The notes beneath the pieces were generated by a model. It saw only the letters and a program-made list of their open reading frames with translations, made no database searches and was not told where the DNA came from. The position numbers were made by a program, and so were the translations under genes. A stretch of DNA of 64,000 nucleotides from Scytonema tolypothrichoides VB-61278. Lineage in GTDB: Bacteria > Cyanobacteriota > Cyanobacteriia > Cyanobacteriales > Nostocaceae. The DNA is taken from the NCBI RefSeq assembly GCF_000828085.3, contig NZ_JXCA02000016.1, forward strand, positions 205,659-269,658. Reading direction: 5' to 3'. Shown here piece by piece: positions 1 through 9,461 of this stretch; position 1 is the stretch's first letter, and every line of letters begins with the position of its first letter.

Positions 1-2
1 CA

Positions 3-1014
3 GTTGCACCAGGCGAGGGTTATAGTACAATTGTTTGGGTTCCGGAAGATTCTGGTAGTTGGGCAATACCATTACGACATGAAAGAATAACTAGGCAGGG
101 ATTGTCCAATATCAAAGGCGGTATGGCAACTCAAGCAAGTATGTAAGTATTTGCCCTCACGCCCAATCAGCCTGTGGGACAGTGAATATGGATGCGCTCC
201 TTTTGTATTAAAAACTGCTGATGTTCCTGCAGATAAATTGATGAGATTACGCTCCAACCTTTGTTTGTGGACTTCTCCACCTCCCTATTCCGGTAGGGGT
301 AGACCTCGTATTCACGGTAGTAAGTTTAAGATCTCGGATACAGATACTTGGGCAACCCCTGCCCAAATTTTAGAAGAAAATGACCAAAAACTTGGGCGCA
401 TACAAATTCGTGTTTGGCACGATCTACATTTTAGAGCAGCAGCTAAACACTCAATATCCTTAATACTAGTTGAACGACTGAATAATGATGGTTCGTTACG
501 TGTAACAAAACCGTTATGGTTAGCCTGGGTTGGAAACGAAATGCCTCCCCTATCAGAAATTTGGCGGTTCTACCTAAGACGTTTTGCAGTTGAGCACTGG
601 TACCGGTTTATCAAACAGCGTCTTCATTGGACTTTACCTAAGCTGAGCACACCAAAACAGTGTGAGAGATGGAGCGAACTCATGCCCATCATAACTTGGG
701 AATTGTGGTTAGCTCGTGATATCGTGAGACCAGCGCGCATGAGGCGTTTTCCCGCCGTAGGCGACTGGCGAACCCGAAGGGTTGCAGACAATCCCTTACC
801 TTGGCAAAAGTCAATTGATAAATTAACCCCTGGAAGAGTTGCCCAAGCTATGGGAGGAGTTTTAGCAGGTATTGCCACACCAGCACTTTCTCCAAAAACT
901 CGTGGAAAATCTCCTGGTTGGGAAACGGGAAAAACACGTAAACGTAGAATTCCTTACCCTATAGTTAAAAAAAGGACTTATAAGCCACGCAAATCCATTC
1001 CAGAATCAGCCTAA
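3..1014 (+). pseudogene. Frameshifted, left-truncated transposase of an insertion sequence
   Basis: This is the remains of a DNA transposase whose beginning lies off the left edge. An open frame runs from base 3 to a stop at 144-146. The downstream part (151-1014, 287 aa) continues in another frame, so the gene has at least one frameshift. The second part contains SEYGCAPFVLKTADVPADK, PPPYSGRGRPRIHG and FAVEHWYRFIKQRLHWT, the last being the conserved region carrying the final catalytic acidic residue in DDE-type transposases. A GC-rich stretch of about 55 bases at 731-790 is inserted in frame and adds roughly 20 residues (starting RPARMRRFPAVGDWRTRR) that look foreign to the family. No terminal inverted repeats were identified. 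The class (DDE transposase) is fairly sure; the IS family name is not assigned. Confidence 0.75.
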
Positions 1015-1250
1015 ATATCTAGTTTTTGTCACTCTCCAATTGAAACCTTACTAACCCACCAGCACTGGGTCGTTTTTCATGTTCTAGTCTAAACCCCAGT
1101 TCATTATTTACGCACACGAAATCTGGTCAACCGTATCAAAAATCTCTGCATCTAAGAATTCAGTCCGGGTGCATAGTGACGGTTGAGTGTAAACGTGTAA
1201 AAGTCCAGCAACATATAGTTATTAGCGCTTGAATATTCGCCTTGTCACCT

Positions 1251-2474
1251 TTAACGTGCCTTAGTCTGTGTATTGACACTGCGTATAATCTTGGCAAAAA
1301 TGGCGTTGTCACTAAAAAACTTTTTCTGAATCACAGCCCAACCGCCATAATCGTTAGTTGTCGCCAAAGTTTTGATCTGAGGGTATTTATCAACGAACTC
1401 TTTTGCTTGCGCTACACCCGGATCAATTGGTCGGTAACCAGTTTGGGCAAATATTTGTTGAGCTTCTGGGGTGTACAAATATTGAATAAACGCTTTTGCC
1501 ACTTCCCGGGTGCCGTGCTTGTCCACATTTTTATCGACAATCGCAACTGGGTTATCAATCGAGAAATTGAGATCCGGAACAACGTATACAGGTTTTTCAC
1601 CATTTAGGGCTTTGAGCTGAACTTCATTTTCGTAACTGATGAGAACATCCCCTTTGCCTCCCTTGAAAAAAGCATCAGTTGCCTCACGGGCGCTTTCAGG
1701 CAAGATGGGAACATTTTTATAGACATTAGTGACAAACTCTATTGCCTTAGACTCGTCGCCAGAGGCTTTCGTTGCTGCATTCCATAATGCGAGGAAGTTC
1801 CAGCGTCCGCTACCAGAGGTTATGGGGTTCGGCGTCATCACACTGACTCCATTTTTTGCTAAGTCTGTCCATGTTTTGATCCCTTTGGGATTGTCCTTAC
1901 GGGTCACAATTGCAGCTACAGATTTGCTGACAATACTGTTGTTAGGAAATTCTTTTTCCCAACCTGGTTGAATCAATCCTGCTGTCTCAATCTTTAGAAT
2001 ATCTGGAGCGAGGGATAAATGTACCACATCAGCTTCTTGTCCTCCTTGAATCACCGCAAGAGCTTGAGGACTAGAAGCGCCATAACTCTGCTTAAAGGTG
2101 ACATTTTGATTATGCTCTTTTTTCCACTTTTCTACAAATTTGGGAATAATCTTGTCATGGGCAGCTTTTGTGACAGAAAAAGAAACGAGGTTAAGTTCAA
2201 TATTCTTCTGTTGAGCAACAAGACTGGTATTCTTTCCAGAATGAGTCTGTGTTGAAGTATTGCTACTACTTGCTGCATAAGCAGTCATCGCCAAACTCAA
2301 GCTGATCCCTACCAAAAAAAGGCAGACAAAGCCTTGCAAAGAATGCCCGTTCAACCAACTTTTTACAGATCTATGACTCCACTGTTTAATCGCTTGCCAG
2401 ACTTGAACAACGTGAGTCTCAATGTTCTCAATCCAGTACGTTCCTGATTTTTTTGTATATTGCCACTTGCTCAT
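1251..2474 (-). CDS. sbpA: Sulfate ABC transporter periplasmic binding protein
   Basis: This is the periplasmic sulfate (or thiosulfate) binding component of a CysTWA-type ABC importer. Of 407 aa, residues 1-48 form a charged N-terminal extension, followed by a hydrophobic export segment at about 49-67. The mature protein shows the sulfate-binding family hallmarks SYGASSPQALAVIQGGQEAD, TSGSGRWNFLALW and KGDVLISYENEVQLKA. The extension before the signal core is unusually long, but no internal Met offers a better start, and the ATG is kept. The permease and ATPase genes are not in this window, so this is an orphan copy. An inverted repeat lies about 20 bases upstream of the start and may be an operator. 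The family assignment is solid; sulfate as the exact substrate is inferred from the family. Confidence 0.88.
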   Translation of the reverse strand: MSKWQYTKKSGTYWIENIETHVVQVWQAIKQWSHRSVKSWLNGHSLQGFVCLFLVGISLSLAMTAYAASSSNTSTQTHSGKNTSLVAQQKNIELNLVSFSVTKAAHDKIIPKFVEKWKKEHNQNVTFKQSYGASSPQALAVIQGGQEADVVHLSLAPDILKIETAGLIQPGWEKEFPNNSIVSKSVAAIVTRKDNPKGIKTWTDLAKNGVSVMTPNPITSGSGRWNFLALWNAATKASGDESKAIEFVTNVYKNVPILPESAREATDAFFKGGKGDVLISYENEVQLKALNGEKPVYVVPDLNFSIDNPVAIVDKNVDKHGTREVAKAFIQYLYTPEAQQIFAQTGYRPIDPGVAQAKEFVDKYPQIKTLATTNDYGGWAVIQKKFFSDNAIFAKIIRSVNTQTKAR

Positions 2475-2493
2475 TAAAGTTCTCCGACATGAT

Positions 2494-2519
2494 TACGGAA
2501 TCTTTAAAGATTTACCGTA
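2494..2519. promoter_or_regulatory. Inverted repeat upstream of sbpA
   Basis: A perfect 14-base palindrome AATCTTTAAAGATT (2499-2512) is flanked by TACGG (2494-2498) and its complement CCGTA (2515-2519), offset by two bases. It sits about 20 bases before the sbpA start codon on the minus strand. This is a plausible operator or mRNA leader hairpin; the binding protein is unknown. Confidence 0.35.
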
Positions 2520-2580
2520 TTTTAGCGGCATTATACATCAGTTAAGCACTGGTTTTACCGGACATTCATCTTTCTTTAGG

Positions 2581-2623
2581 TGAACTACTCCGCCCTGTTT
2601 TGAAATCAAGGCGGGAGAGTTCA
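2581..2623. repeat. Long hairpin, possible IS200/IS605-type end or bidirectional terminator
   Basis: TGAACTACTCCGCC (2581-2594) pairs, with one mismatch, with GGCGGGAGAGTTCA (2610-2623), and the loop-proximal bases CTGTTTTGAAATCAAG extend the symmetry. It lies between carB (which ends at 2691 on the minus strand) and the start of sbpA. No transposase is adjacent. It could be a leftover IS end or a transcription stop. Confidence 0.4.
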
Positions 2624-2690
2624 TCAGATGGGGTCAAAATAATGTTAGATAAGGGTTTGAACATTCAGCCCTCTATCCCCAATGGTGCTA

Positions 2691-5600
2691 TTAACTCACC
2701 GTTGTGTATTCTTGGATGATCCTCACATCTAAGGTTGTATTTTGTAAAGAACGGATAGCAGCTACAATGGCTTTTGCTCCAGCAATTGTGGTGGTGATGG
2801 GAATTTTGTAAGCCAAGGCTGTGCGACGAATGAGTCTACCATCACTTTGCGCTTCTTCTCCAGAGGGCGTGTTGATAATCAATTGAATTCTATGGTTCTT
2901 AATTGCATCTAAGACGTGAGGACGACCTTCATGGAGTTTGAGCACCAACTCTACATCTAAGCCATGTTCTTGGAGAACGCGACGTGTACCATCCGTCGCC
3001 ATCACAGCAAAGCCCAAATTGATAAATTCCTTAACCACAGGAATTGCGGCCGTTTTATCGCGATCGTTCATCGAGAAGAATACTGTACCACTTAAGGGAA
3101 AACGCTCTCCAGCGCCCAATGCTGCTTTCGCAAAGGCGCGTCCAAAATCATTGTCAATACCCATCACCTCACCAGTAGACCGCATTTCTGGTCCTAAAAT
3201 GATATCAGTACCAGGAAATTTGTTAAATGGTAAAACTGCTTCTTTAACGGCAATGTGGTCTGGAATAACTTCTTGGGTAAAGTTTAACTCCTCTAATGTT
3301 TTACCCGACATAATTAAAGATGCAAGTTTTGCCAGTGGCACACCAGTTGCTTTAGACACAAATGGTACTGTCCGGGAAGCACGAGGGTTGGCTTCTAGAA
3401 TGTAAACCTGGGGTGAATAACCTTGGGTGCCAACAACAGCAAACTGAATATTCATCAACCCGATAACATTGAGTGCCCTTGCCAACTCTACAGTCCAATT
3501 ACGGATTTTTTCTAAAACTATTGGTGGTAGAGAAATCGAAGGTATGGTACAGGCAGAGTCTCCAGAGTGAATTCCCGCTTGTTCAATGTGTTCCATAATA
3601 CCACCAATCACGACGCGTCCGGTGTGGTCGGCGATCGCATCCACATCAACTTCAATCGCATTTTCTAAAAACTTATCAATCAGAATTGGATGTTCCGGTT
3701 CCACCTGCACGGCATAAGTCATGTAACGTTCTAGTTCAGCATCGGAGTAAACAATTTCCATCGCCCTTCCCCCTAACACGTAACTAGGACGCACCACCAC
3801 TGGATAACCAATACGTTGGGCAACAACCAAAGCATCTTCGTAGGTACGGGCAATACCATTCGGCGGTTGGGTAATATTCAACTCTTGAAGAATTTTCTCA
3901 AACCGTTCCCGGTCTTCTGCTATGTCGATAGAATCTGGTGAAGTCCCCCAAATTTGAGTGCGAGTGCTGATAGCTTTTTGTAGAGGAACGGCAAGCTTTA
4001 AGGGAGTTTGCCCACCAAACTGGACAATCACCCCAACTGGGTTTTCGGCTTCGATAATATTTAGGACATCTTCTTTTGTCAGGGGCTCAAAGTAGAGGCG
4101 ATCGCTCGTATCATAGTCAGTCGAAACTGTCTCCGGATTCGAGTTGACCATAATTGTCTCATACCCTGCGTCTTTTAAAGCAAAAGCAGCGTGACAACAA
4201 CAGTAATCAAACTCGATACCTTGCCCAATACGGTTGGGACCACCTCCCAAAATCATCACCTTGGGTTTATCCGTGGGCAGAATTTCCGTTTCTTCTTCGT
4301 AAGTCGAATAGTGATAAGGAGTAAATGCCTCAAATTCCGCAGCACAAGTATCTACCGTTTTGTACACTGGAATCACACCCAGTTGTTTGCGATATTGCCG
4401 GACTTCGTCTTCGGTGGTTTTGGTGGCGTAGGCAATTTGGCGATCGCTATATCCCTGCCGTTTAATACCATACATCTGCTCTTTTGTCAACTGCTGCAAT
4501 GGTGTCCGCTTCAAAAACTTCTCCACTTCCAGCAGTTCGTGCATCTTATCCAAGAACCACGGGTCAATACCCGTTAACTCGTAGATTTCCTCAGTCGTCA
4601 TCCCTGTAAGTAAGGCATGACGCACAGCAAATATACGGTCAGGATTTGGTGTGCGTAGTTGGGCGCGAATTTGATCCCCGCTGGGTAATTTTTCCTTTTT
4701 GTCACAACCCCAGCCAGCGCGTCCGGTTTCCAAAGAACGCAACGCCTTTTGGAAAGACTCATTGAAAGTCCGTCCAATCGCCATCGCCTCTCCGACCGAC
4801 TTCATTTGTGTTGTCAGAACTTCTTCCGCACCGGGGAACTTTTCAAAAGCGAAGCGGGGAATTTTTGTGACAACATAATCAATCGTCGGTTCAAAAGAAG
4901 CTGGAGTTTGCTTTGTGATATCATTTTTAATCTCATCCAGCGTGTAGCCAACGGCAAGCTTCGCCGCCATTTTGGCTATAGGGAAACCTGTGGCTTTGGA
5001 AGCTAAAGCCGAAGAACGAGAGACACGGGGATTCATTTCAATGACAATCACATCTCCATCGACGGGATTCACAGCAAACTGGATATTAGAACCTCCAGTT
5101 TCCACGCCAATCTCGCGGATAATTTTAATTGCCATATCCCGCAGTCGTTGATATTCTTTATCGGTGAGGGTTTGAGCTGGGGCAACGGTGATAGAGTCTC
5201 CGGTGTGGATACCCATTGGGTCAAGGTTTTCGATGGAACAGATAATCACAACGTTATCTGCTAAGTCGCGCATCACCTCTAATTCAAATTCTTTCCAGCC
5301 GAGGAGAGATTGGTCGATGAGAATTTGTGAAACGGGACTGGCGTCTATACCTGCTTGCGCCATTTCGGCAAATTCTTCTTCGTTGTAAGCAATACCGCCT
5401 CCGGTACCACCCATTGTGAAAGCGGGACGGATGATCAGGGGGTAGGTGCCAATTTTTTTGGCGATCGCCTTAGCTTCTTCCAGAGATGAAGCTGTCCCAC
5501 TCGGACACATCTTCACCCCGATCTTTGTCATCGCTTCGTTAAAAAGTTTCCTGTCTTCTGCTTTCTCAATTGCTGGTAGTTTAGCGCCAATTAACTCAAC

Positions 5601-5936
5601 ATTGTATTCCTCTAGGACTCCACTTTTCGCCAAACTCACAGCAATGTTCAGGGCAGTTTGCCCGCCCATCGTCGGTAGCAAGGCGTCAGGACGTTCTTTA
5701 GCGATGACTTTTTCAACCAATTCCGGTGTCAGCGGTTCGATGTAGGTACGATTAGCTGTTTCCGGGTCAGTCATAATTGTGGCAGGATTCGAGTTCACCA
5801 GCACCACTTCATAACCTTCTTCTCGCAACGCTTTACAAGCTTGGGTGCCAGAATAGTCAAACTCGCAGGCTTGTCCAATCACGATTGGACCAGACCCGAG
5901 TAGCAAAATCTTCCTGATATCGTCACGACGGGGCAT
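2691..5936 (-). CDS. carB: Carbamoyl-phosphate synthase large subunit
   Basis: This cytosolic enzyme makes carbamoyl phosphate from ammonia (delivered by the CarA subunit), bicarbonate and two ATP, feeding pyrimidine and arginine synthesis. The 1081 aa have the normal family length. The N-terminal half starts with [19 protein letters not shown] and carries an ATP-grasp domain with [16 protein letters not shown]. The duplicated second half starts with [19 protein letters not shown] and has its own ATP-grasp domain ([18 protein letters not shown]). The last 140 residues are the MGS-like allosteric domain ([17 protein letters not shown]). The start codon lies directly before the conserved [16 protein letters not shown]. 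carA is not in the window, so the subunits are not in one operon here. Confidence 0.97.
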   Translation of the reverse strand: MPRRDDIRKILLLGSGPIVIGQACEFDYSGTQACKALREEGYEVVLVNSNPATIMTDPETANRTYIEPLTPELVEKVIAKERPDALLPTMGGQTALNIAVSLAKSGVLEEYNVELIGAKLPAIEKAEDRKLFNEAMTKIGVKMCPSGTASSLEEAKAIAKKIGTYPLIIRPAFTMGGTGGGIAYNEEEFAEMAQAGIDASPVSQILIDQSLLGWKEFELEVMRDLADNVVIICSIENLDPMGIHTGDSITVAPAQTLTDKEYQRLRDMAIKIIREIGVETGGSNIQFAVNPVDGDVIVIEMNPRVSRSSALASKATGFPIAKMAAKLAVGYTLDEIKNDITKQTPASFEPTIDYVVTKIPRFAFEKFPGAEEVLTTQMKSVGEAMAIGRTFNESFQKALRSLETGRAGWGCDKKEKLPSGDQIRAQLRTPNPDRIFAVRHALLTGMTTEEIYELTGIDPWFLDKMHELLEVEKFLKRTPLQQLTKEQMYGIKRQGYSDRQIAYATKTTEDEVRQYRKQLGVIPVYKTVDTCAAEFEAFTPYHYSTYEEETEILPTDKPKVMILGGGPNRIGQGIEFDYCCCHAAFALKDAGYETIMVNSNPETVSTDYDTSDRLYFEPLTKEDVLNIIEAENPVGVIVQFGGQTPLKLAVPLQKAISTRTQIWGTSPDSIDIAEDRERFEKILQELNITQPPNGIARTYEDALVVAQRIGYPVVVRPSYVLGGRAMEIVYSDAELERYMTYAVQVEPEHPILIDKFLENAIEVDVDAIADHTGRVVIGGIMEHIEQAGIHSGDSACTIPSISLPPIVLEKIRNWTVELARALNVIGLMNIQFAVVGTQGYSPQVYILEANPRASRTVPFVSKATGVPLAKLASLIMSGKTLEELNFTQEVIPDHIAVKEAVLPFNKFPGTDIILGPEMRSTGEVMGIDNDFGRAFAKAALGAGERFPLSGTVFFSMNDRDKTAAIPVVKEFINLGFAVMATDGTRRVLQEHGLDVELVLKLHEGRPHVLDAIKNHRIQLIINTPSGEEAQSDGRLIRRTALAYKIPITTTIAGAKAIVAAIRSLQNTTLDVRIIQEYTTVS

Positions 5937-6359
5937 AGTTGTTGGTTCGGAGTAAAAAAATATAAATCTTGATTATTTTAAGGGTCTTCACCCATTAGTT
6001 ACTTTGTTTATTATCAACTTTTCTTAGTGTACTTGTAGACAGGAGGATAGAGGACAGGTTATGGGTTACAGGTTTTTCTCTATACCATTACGCTGTCCAG
6101 TGTTCTTTTATCCCCTTGTTTTAGCAGTTTTATTTTATTCATTGATCATGAGATCTATCTATTTTTTTGCAACTCTTTTCTATTTGGAATCGGGATTTTT
6201 CTCAATAAGGAGAGAATCGGTTTTGACAAATATCTGAATTTCAACGTTTAATCTTTTCTTAATGTTGAAATCTGGTTAACTAAAAAAAGTTACTAATTAT
6301 CTTTGATAACAACCCTAAAAATTAAAGATTATATTTTTTTGTTGACTTACATTAAAAAT
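5937..6359. other. Non-coding gap upstream of carB
   Basis: This AT-rich stretch contains no convincing gene. It should hold the carB promoter on the minus strand. A short imperfect tract of AGGACAG/TTACAGG-like tandem sequence at about 6040-6115 resembles the heptamer repeats seen elsewhere in the window. Confidence 0.5.
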
Positions 6360-6397
6360 GGCAGAGAGATAAATAATCTTTCTCTCTGCCATTTTTT
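6360..6397. terminator. Rho-independent terminator downstream of dps
   Basis: The stem GGCAGAGAGA (6360-6369) pairs with TCTCTCTGCC (6381-6390) around a short AT-rich loop. T-rich tracts follow on the plus strand (ATTTTTT) and, read on the minus strand, after the stem (CATTTTTAAT). It is well placed to end the dps transcript, which is read on the minus strand. Confidence 0.8.
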
Positions 6398-6482
6398 ATA
6401 GTTGTTTAAGAACTCGTGCTTACAACTTTTGTTCTAGTCTAGTTAAACCACTCTCTCTTTATGAGTATATGAGTTGAGTATG

Positions 6483-7037
6483 TTAGTTTGAAGCAGGTTG
6501 AACAAATCCCAAAGTTAAGCTATCCTTGGCAAGGAAGTGAGACAAGTGATAAGCTCTTTCTTCTGTTTTTAACAGGATTTTTTCGTATAAATAGCGGGTA
6601 GCGCGGTCGCCCAAACTCTCTGCCTGTGCGGCTTGGCGGCGAATGACGCCAAGAATTGCTTGCTCTGCCTTCAGGTCATTTTCTACCATTTGACGGGAAG
6701 AATAGACACCATCCGGTTCTTGCTCAAAGCAGCATAATTCTGCTAATTTGCGTAAGTTAGCAACAGGTACTCCACCCAATCCATCCAAGCGTTCTCCAAT
6801 GTCATGAACATGTTCTTGGACTTCATCATAACTTTCGTTAAAAAACTCATGCAAAGAGTAGAACTCTGCACCTTCAACAACAAAATGATGCTTTTGGTAC
6901 TGTAAGTACAGTGCTTGGAAACTAGCTAATACAACATTAAATCCTTCACAGACTGGCTCGGTTACACTTTTGTCCAAAAGGATAGGGTTGTCATATACTT
7001 GACCAAAATTTCGTAACAAAGTTTGCGTTTCAGACAT
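6483..7037 (-). CDS. dps: Dps-family DNA-binding ferritin
   Basis: This is a starvation and oxidative-stress protein of the Dps family, a 12-subunit shell that oxidises and stores Fe(II), and in some members binds DNA. The 184-aa sequence contains the family core at about residues 45-90: [19 protein letters not shown], then [19 protein letters not shown] and LGG. The His, Glu and Asp residues in this block match the intersubunit ferroxidase site. The N-terminal 25 residues are acidic/polar rather than Lys-rich, so DNA binding cannot be assumed. It is monocistronic, with a strong terminator downstream and a 396-base AT-rich region upstream. Cyanobacteria usually have several Dps paralogues; which one this is cannot be told. 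Confidence 0.9.
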   Translation of the reverse strand: MSETQTLLRNFGQVYDNPILLDKSVTEPVCEGFNVVLASFQALYLQYQKHHFVVEGAEFYSLHEFFNESYDEVQEHVHDIGERLDGLGGVPVANLRKLAELCCFEQEPDGVYSSRQMVENDLKAEQAILGVIRRQAAQAESLGDRATRYLYEKILLKTEERAYHLSHFLAKDSLTLGFVQPASN

Positions 7038-7433
7038 TGTGGTTCTCCTAGCTTCTGGTAGATATAGTTCCTAACTTCTTAGTCTCTACATCTTAACATC
7101 GAAAAAATGATAACTAGATCGATCTCTATCACGAATTTTTGACCTTTTTATGAAAAAAAAGCGATAACTTTCATTCCTTTTGAGAGATTTTCACATAAAT
7201 CTTGCAAAATGTTATAAACATTATTGACAGCAATTAGTAAATATGTATTTATAATTTTTGAACATAAGATAGTTTAAAAATCTTTATAGCTTTTATTTTT
7301 TTTCAAAAATTACTGAGAAAACTTTGCACTTAAGTTATTCTTATGGAAGAAGCTAAGTTCTCATTGAAGAAAACATCATGGGAGCCAAGGGGCACACTTA
7401 CTGCAAGAGTATTGCACTTTTAGGGGGATTGTC
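7038..7433. other. AT-rich divergent intergenic region
   Basis: This is the promoter region between dps (minus) and the small gene at 7434 (plus). It is very AT-rich. A short palindrome AGATCGATCT lies at about 7115-7124, near the dps start. No gene or clear named operator was recognised. Confidence 0.5.
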
Positions 7434-7682
7434 TTGAAACCGTCAACTATAAAACCGCAAGTAAAATACACTGTTGAGCTAAACTGGGCAGACAGGTGGC
7501 AAATATATCGACGCTTACAGGAACTAGACATTCCTTGTTGGTGTCAGACGAACCAGCCATTAACAGTTGAAATTAGCAATCCTACAGCAGCCATACAACT
7601 TTGGAGTGTTGTGCAGCAATTTACGACTTCTCGCGAAGACTTGATTAGGAATCTCAAGAAATGTTGGCAGTATCGCACTTAA
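7434..7682 (+). CDS. Small conserved-looking cytosolic protein of unknown function
   Basis: This 82-residue protein is not recognised by name. It starts at a TTG (7434) placed 6 bases after a good ribosome site (AGGGGG, 7422-7427), which supports the otherwise rare start codon. The sequence is soluble, with ELNWADRWQIYRRLQELDIPCWC near the start and two Cys residues in PCWCQ. Its end overlaps the longest possible frame of the next gene and lies only 44 bases before that gene's preferred ATG (7727), so the two are probably co-transcribed. Confidence 0.6.
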   Translation: MKPSTIKPQVKYTVELNWADRWQIYRRLQELDIPCWCQTNQPLTVEISNPTAAIQLWSVVQQFTTSREDLIRNLKKCWQYRT

Positions 7683-7726
7683 AGCTTAGTGTTGCCACAA
7701 CGCAAGTCAATAAATTGGTCAAAAAA

Positions 7727-8401
7727 ATGAGTAAATCCTACATAACTGAAGTTTCAGAATTCTGCCTTGAGGGAAAGTTTATCGATTTCGTCATCAAGGA
7801 TGGTTATAAGCTCAAAGGCTTACGACTGGAAACTGCTGAGGGTGAATGCTACATCAAACTGGCGAAACACTTACGTGCTGCTTTTGACTTACGGTTACCA
7901 CCAGGTACATGGTTGCAAGTTATCGGCGAGAAAAAGTCTGACTTCAAAACAGGAGAAGTGAAATTAAAAGCACACCAAGTAATGGCGACGAGTATTCTTG
8001 ATAAAGATAAGGAGATTGGGAGATTGGCAGATGCGGACAAAGCAGTCACCGCGTCACCCAATCACCCCATCACCCCAGCAATTAATAACGCCAAGCCCAA
8101 AAAAGCTACTATATTGATCTGTCAAAAATCCGATTGCATCAAACGTGGTGGCAAAGAGGTTTGTCAAGCTTTGGAAGCTGCTTTGAGTGCGAGTGGCTTG
8201 GAATCAGAAGTCACAATAAAAGGAACTGGCTGCATGAAAGACTGCAAAGCAGGACCAAACTTAGTGATGCCAGATAAAACTCGCTACAGTCGCATGAAAG
8301 CTACACAAGTTCCTGCACTTATGGATAAACATTTTGCTGATAACAGCAACAATGGCAGGCGGGATAAGGGAAATGAAGTCACTATATCTCTAGGAGACTG
8401 A
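7727..8401 (+). CDS. 2Fe-2S thioredoxin-like ferredoxin domain protein
   Basis: This protein of about 224 aa ends in a thioredoxin-like [2Fe-2S] ferredoxin domain: ILICQKSDCIKRGGKEVCQ, then KGTGCMKDCKAGPNLVM and DKTRYSRM. The four Cys of the CxxxxC...C(x3)C arrangement are present and would hold the cluster. The N-terminal half (residues 1-80) is a separate conserved domain (VSEFCLEGKFIDFVIKDGY). The linker contains a repeat-derived stretch (bases about 8000-8085; SPNHPITP) that is probably dispensable. The ATG at 7727 is chosen because family similarity begins there; the frame is open from 7661. It is likely an electron carrier; the partner is unknown. Confidence 0.8.
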   Translation: MSKSYITEVSEFCLEGKFIDFVIKDGYKLKGLRLETAEGECYIKLAKHLRAAFDLRLPPGTWLQVIGEKKSDFKTGEVKLKAHQVMATSILDKDKEIGRLADADKAVTASPNHPITPAINNAKPKKATILICQKSDCIKRGGKEVCQALEAALSASGLESEVTIKGTGCMKDCKAGPNLVMPDKTRYSRMKATQVPALMDKHFADNSNNGRRDKGNEVTISLGD

Positions 8402-8947
8402 GGTCTAATAGCAGTTCTGCCACTACTATTTAATGGGAAGATCTACTAAGAATTTTATTACCGTTGTTGTTCAAATTCTGACTCGTTATTTTTTGCGAAT
8501 TTTTTGCACGATTTTTTATTAACCCGGTTTTTTTAAGAAACCGGGTTTCTCATTTGTAAGAGACAGAGAAGTCTTAACAGGGAACGCTTAACTCTTAAGA
8601 AGCAATAAAAGTGTACCTAGCTTCGTCAAAAATTAAATACGAGTCTTATATAACTAAATGCATATAGAATCCTCGGTTGATTATTGAAGACGATATTGTT
8701 TTAGCTTTTCATGAACCTTTTGTCAGGCAATATACAGGGTTTACATTTGCGTAAGTCCTGTTGTGGAGGCTGCGCGTCTCAAGTGAGAATTTTTTTGTAT
8801 GATATATTGCTAATTTCAGCAATATCACTATTGTGGATATTACTAAACTGTAAGTAACATAAAATACGTAAAAGTTCTCTTGTTACCCGTCAAAACAATC
8901 CTTGTCTACGTAAGACGTTTAATTACACAACAAAGGACATAAAGCTG
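8402..8947. other. Intergenic region with a terminator and no gene
   Basis: A strong hairpin (8521-8550) follows the 2Fe-2S gene. The rest is AT-rich, with a short repeat-like piece GTGGAGGCTGCGCGTCTC at about 8763-8780. No coding region was seen. The promoter of the secreted protein at 8948 should lie in the last 200 bases. Confidence 0.5.
8521..8550. terminator. Rho-independent terminator / common hairpin repeat
   Basis: AACCCGGTTT pairs with AAACCGGGTT across a short TTTTAAG loop, followed by TCTCATTTG. A run of T precedes it on the plus strand. It probably stops transcription of the 7434-8401 gene pair. Confidence 0.65.
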
Positions 8948-9394
8948 ATGAAGAAAAAACATTTGATTGCATCTACTTTAAGCCTGTTTACTGCAATAGC
9001 AACATTAAATATTACACTAGGACAATCGGTTATAGCTCAGACAAGTAGTGCCGTTACCGTTGGTCACACAAAAATTGCTAGTGGTTCTACAACTCCTGGC
9101 GCTACAAATTGGCAACCTTATACAAATCCAGCATATCCAGGGTGGATTTATGTAGATATAGATACGAGTGAAGCAAAATTTACTACTACTCCACAATATA
9201 CTATATCTATAGGTGATCCAAATGACTACGGTGCTGCCGCGTGGACTCTTGGAACATCAACAGTTTATTTGGCTACACCAACAGGTTTCCGTGTTTATCT
9301 TCGTCTCACTAACGAAAGTGGGGAAAAGGATTTAACTCCAGAGAAGGCTAACCAATACAAATGGCAAGTTAACTGGATAGGTATTGGAAAGTAA
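8948..9394 (+). CDS. Secreted protein of unknown function, possible beta-sandwich domain
   Basis: This 148-aa protein has a clear Sec signal peptide: KKK at the start, a hydrophobic core to about residue 27, and cleavage probably after VIA-Q. The mature part of about 118 residues is Thr/Tyr-rich and has no Cys. The pattern KFTTTPQYTISIGDPND followed by TVYLATPTGFRVYLRL alternates polar and hydrophobic residues and recalls small beta-sandwich binding domains such as the H-type lectin family. That similarity is only by eye. It is a single gene, with a ribosome site (AAAGGA) 12 bases before the ATG and a strong terminator after it. Confidence 0.65.
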   Translation: MKKKHLIASTLSLFTAIATLNITLGQSVIAQTSSAVTVGHTKIASGSTTPGATNWQPYTNPAYPGWIYVDIDTSEAKFTTTPQYTISIGDPNDYGAAAWTLGTSTVYLATPTGFRVYLRLTNESGEKDLTPEKANQYKWQVNWIGIGK

Positions 9395-9435
9395 ATGATC
9401 TACACCCGTCCTGAGGAACTGGGTGTAGGTCATTT
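9393..9435. terminator. Terminator between the secreted-protein gene and phnE
   Basis: AAATGATCTACACCC (9393-9407) pairs with GGGTGTAGGTCATTT (9421-9435) with a single mismatch. This long stem lies between two convergent genes and can stop both. Confidence 0.75.
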
Positions 9436-9461
9436 ACTCTTTCGCAACTGTGAACAGATAA

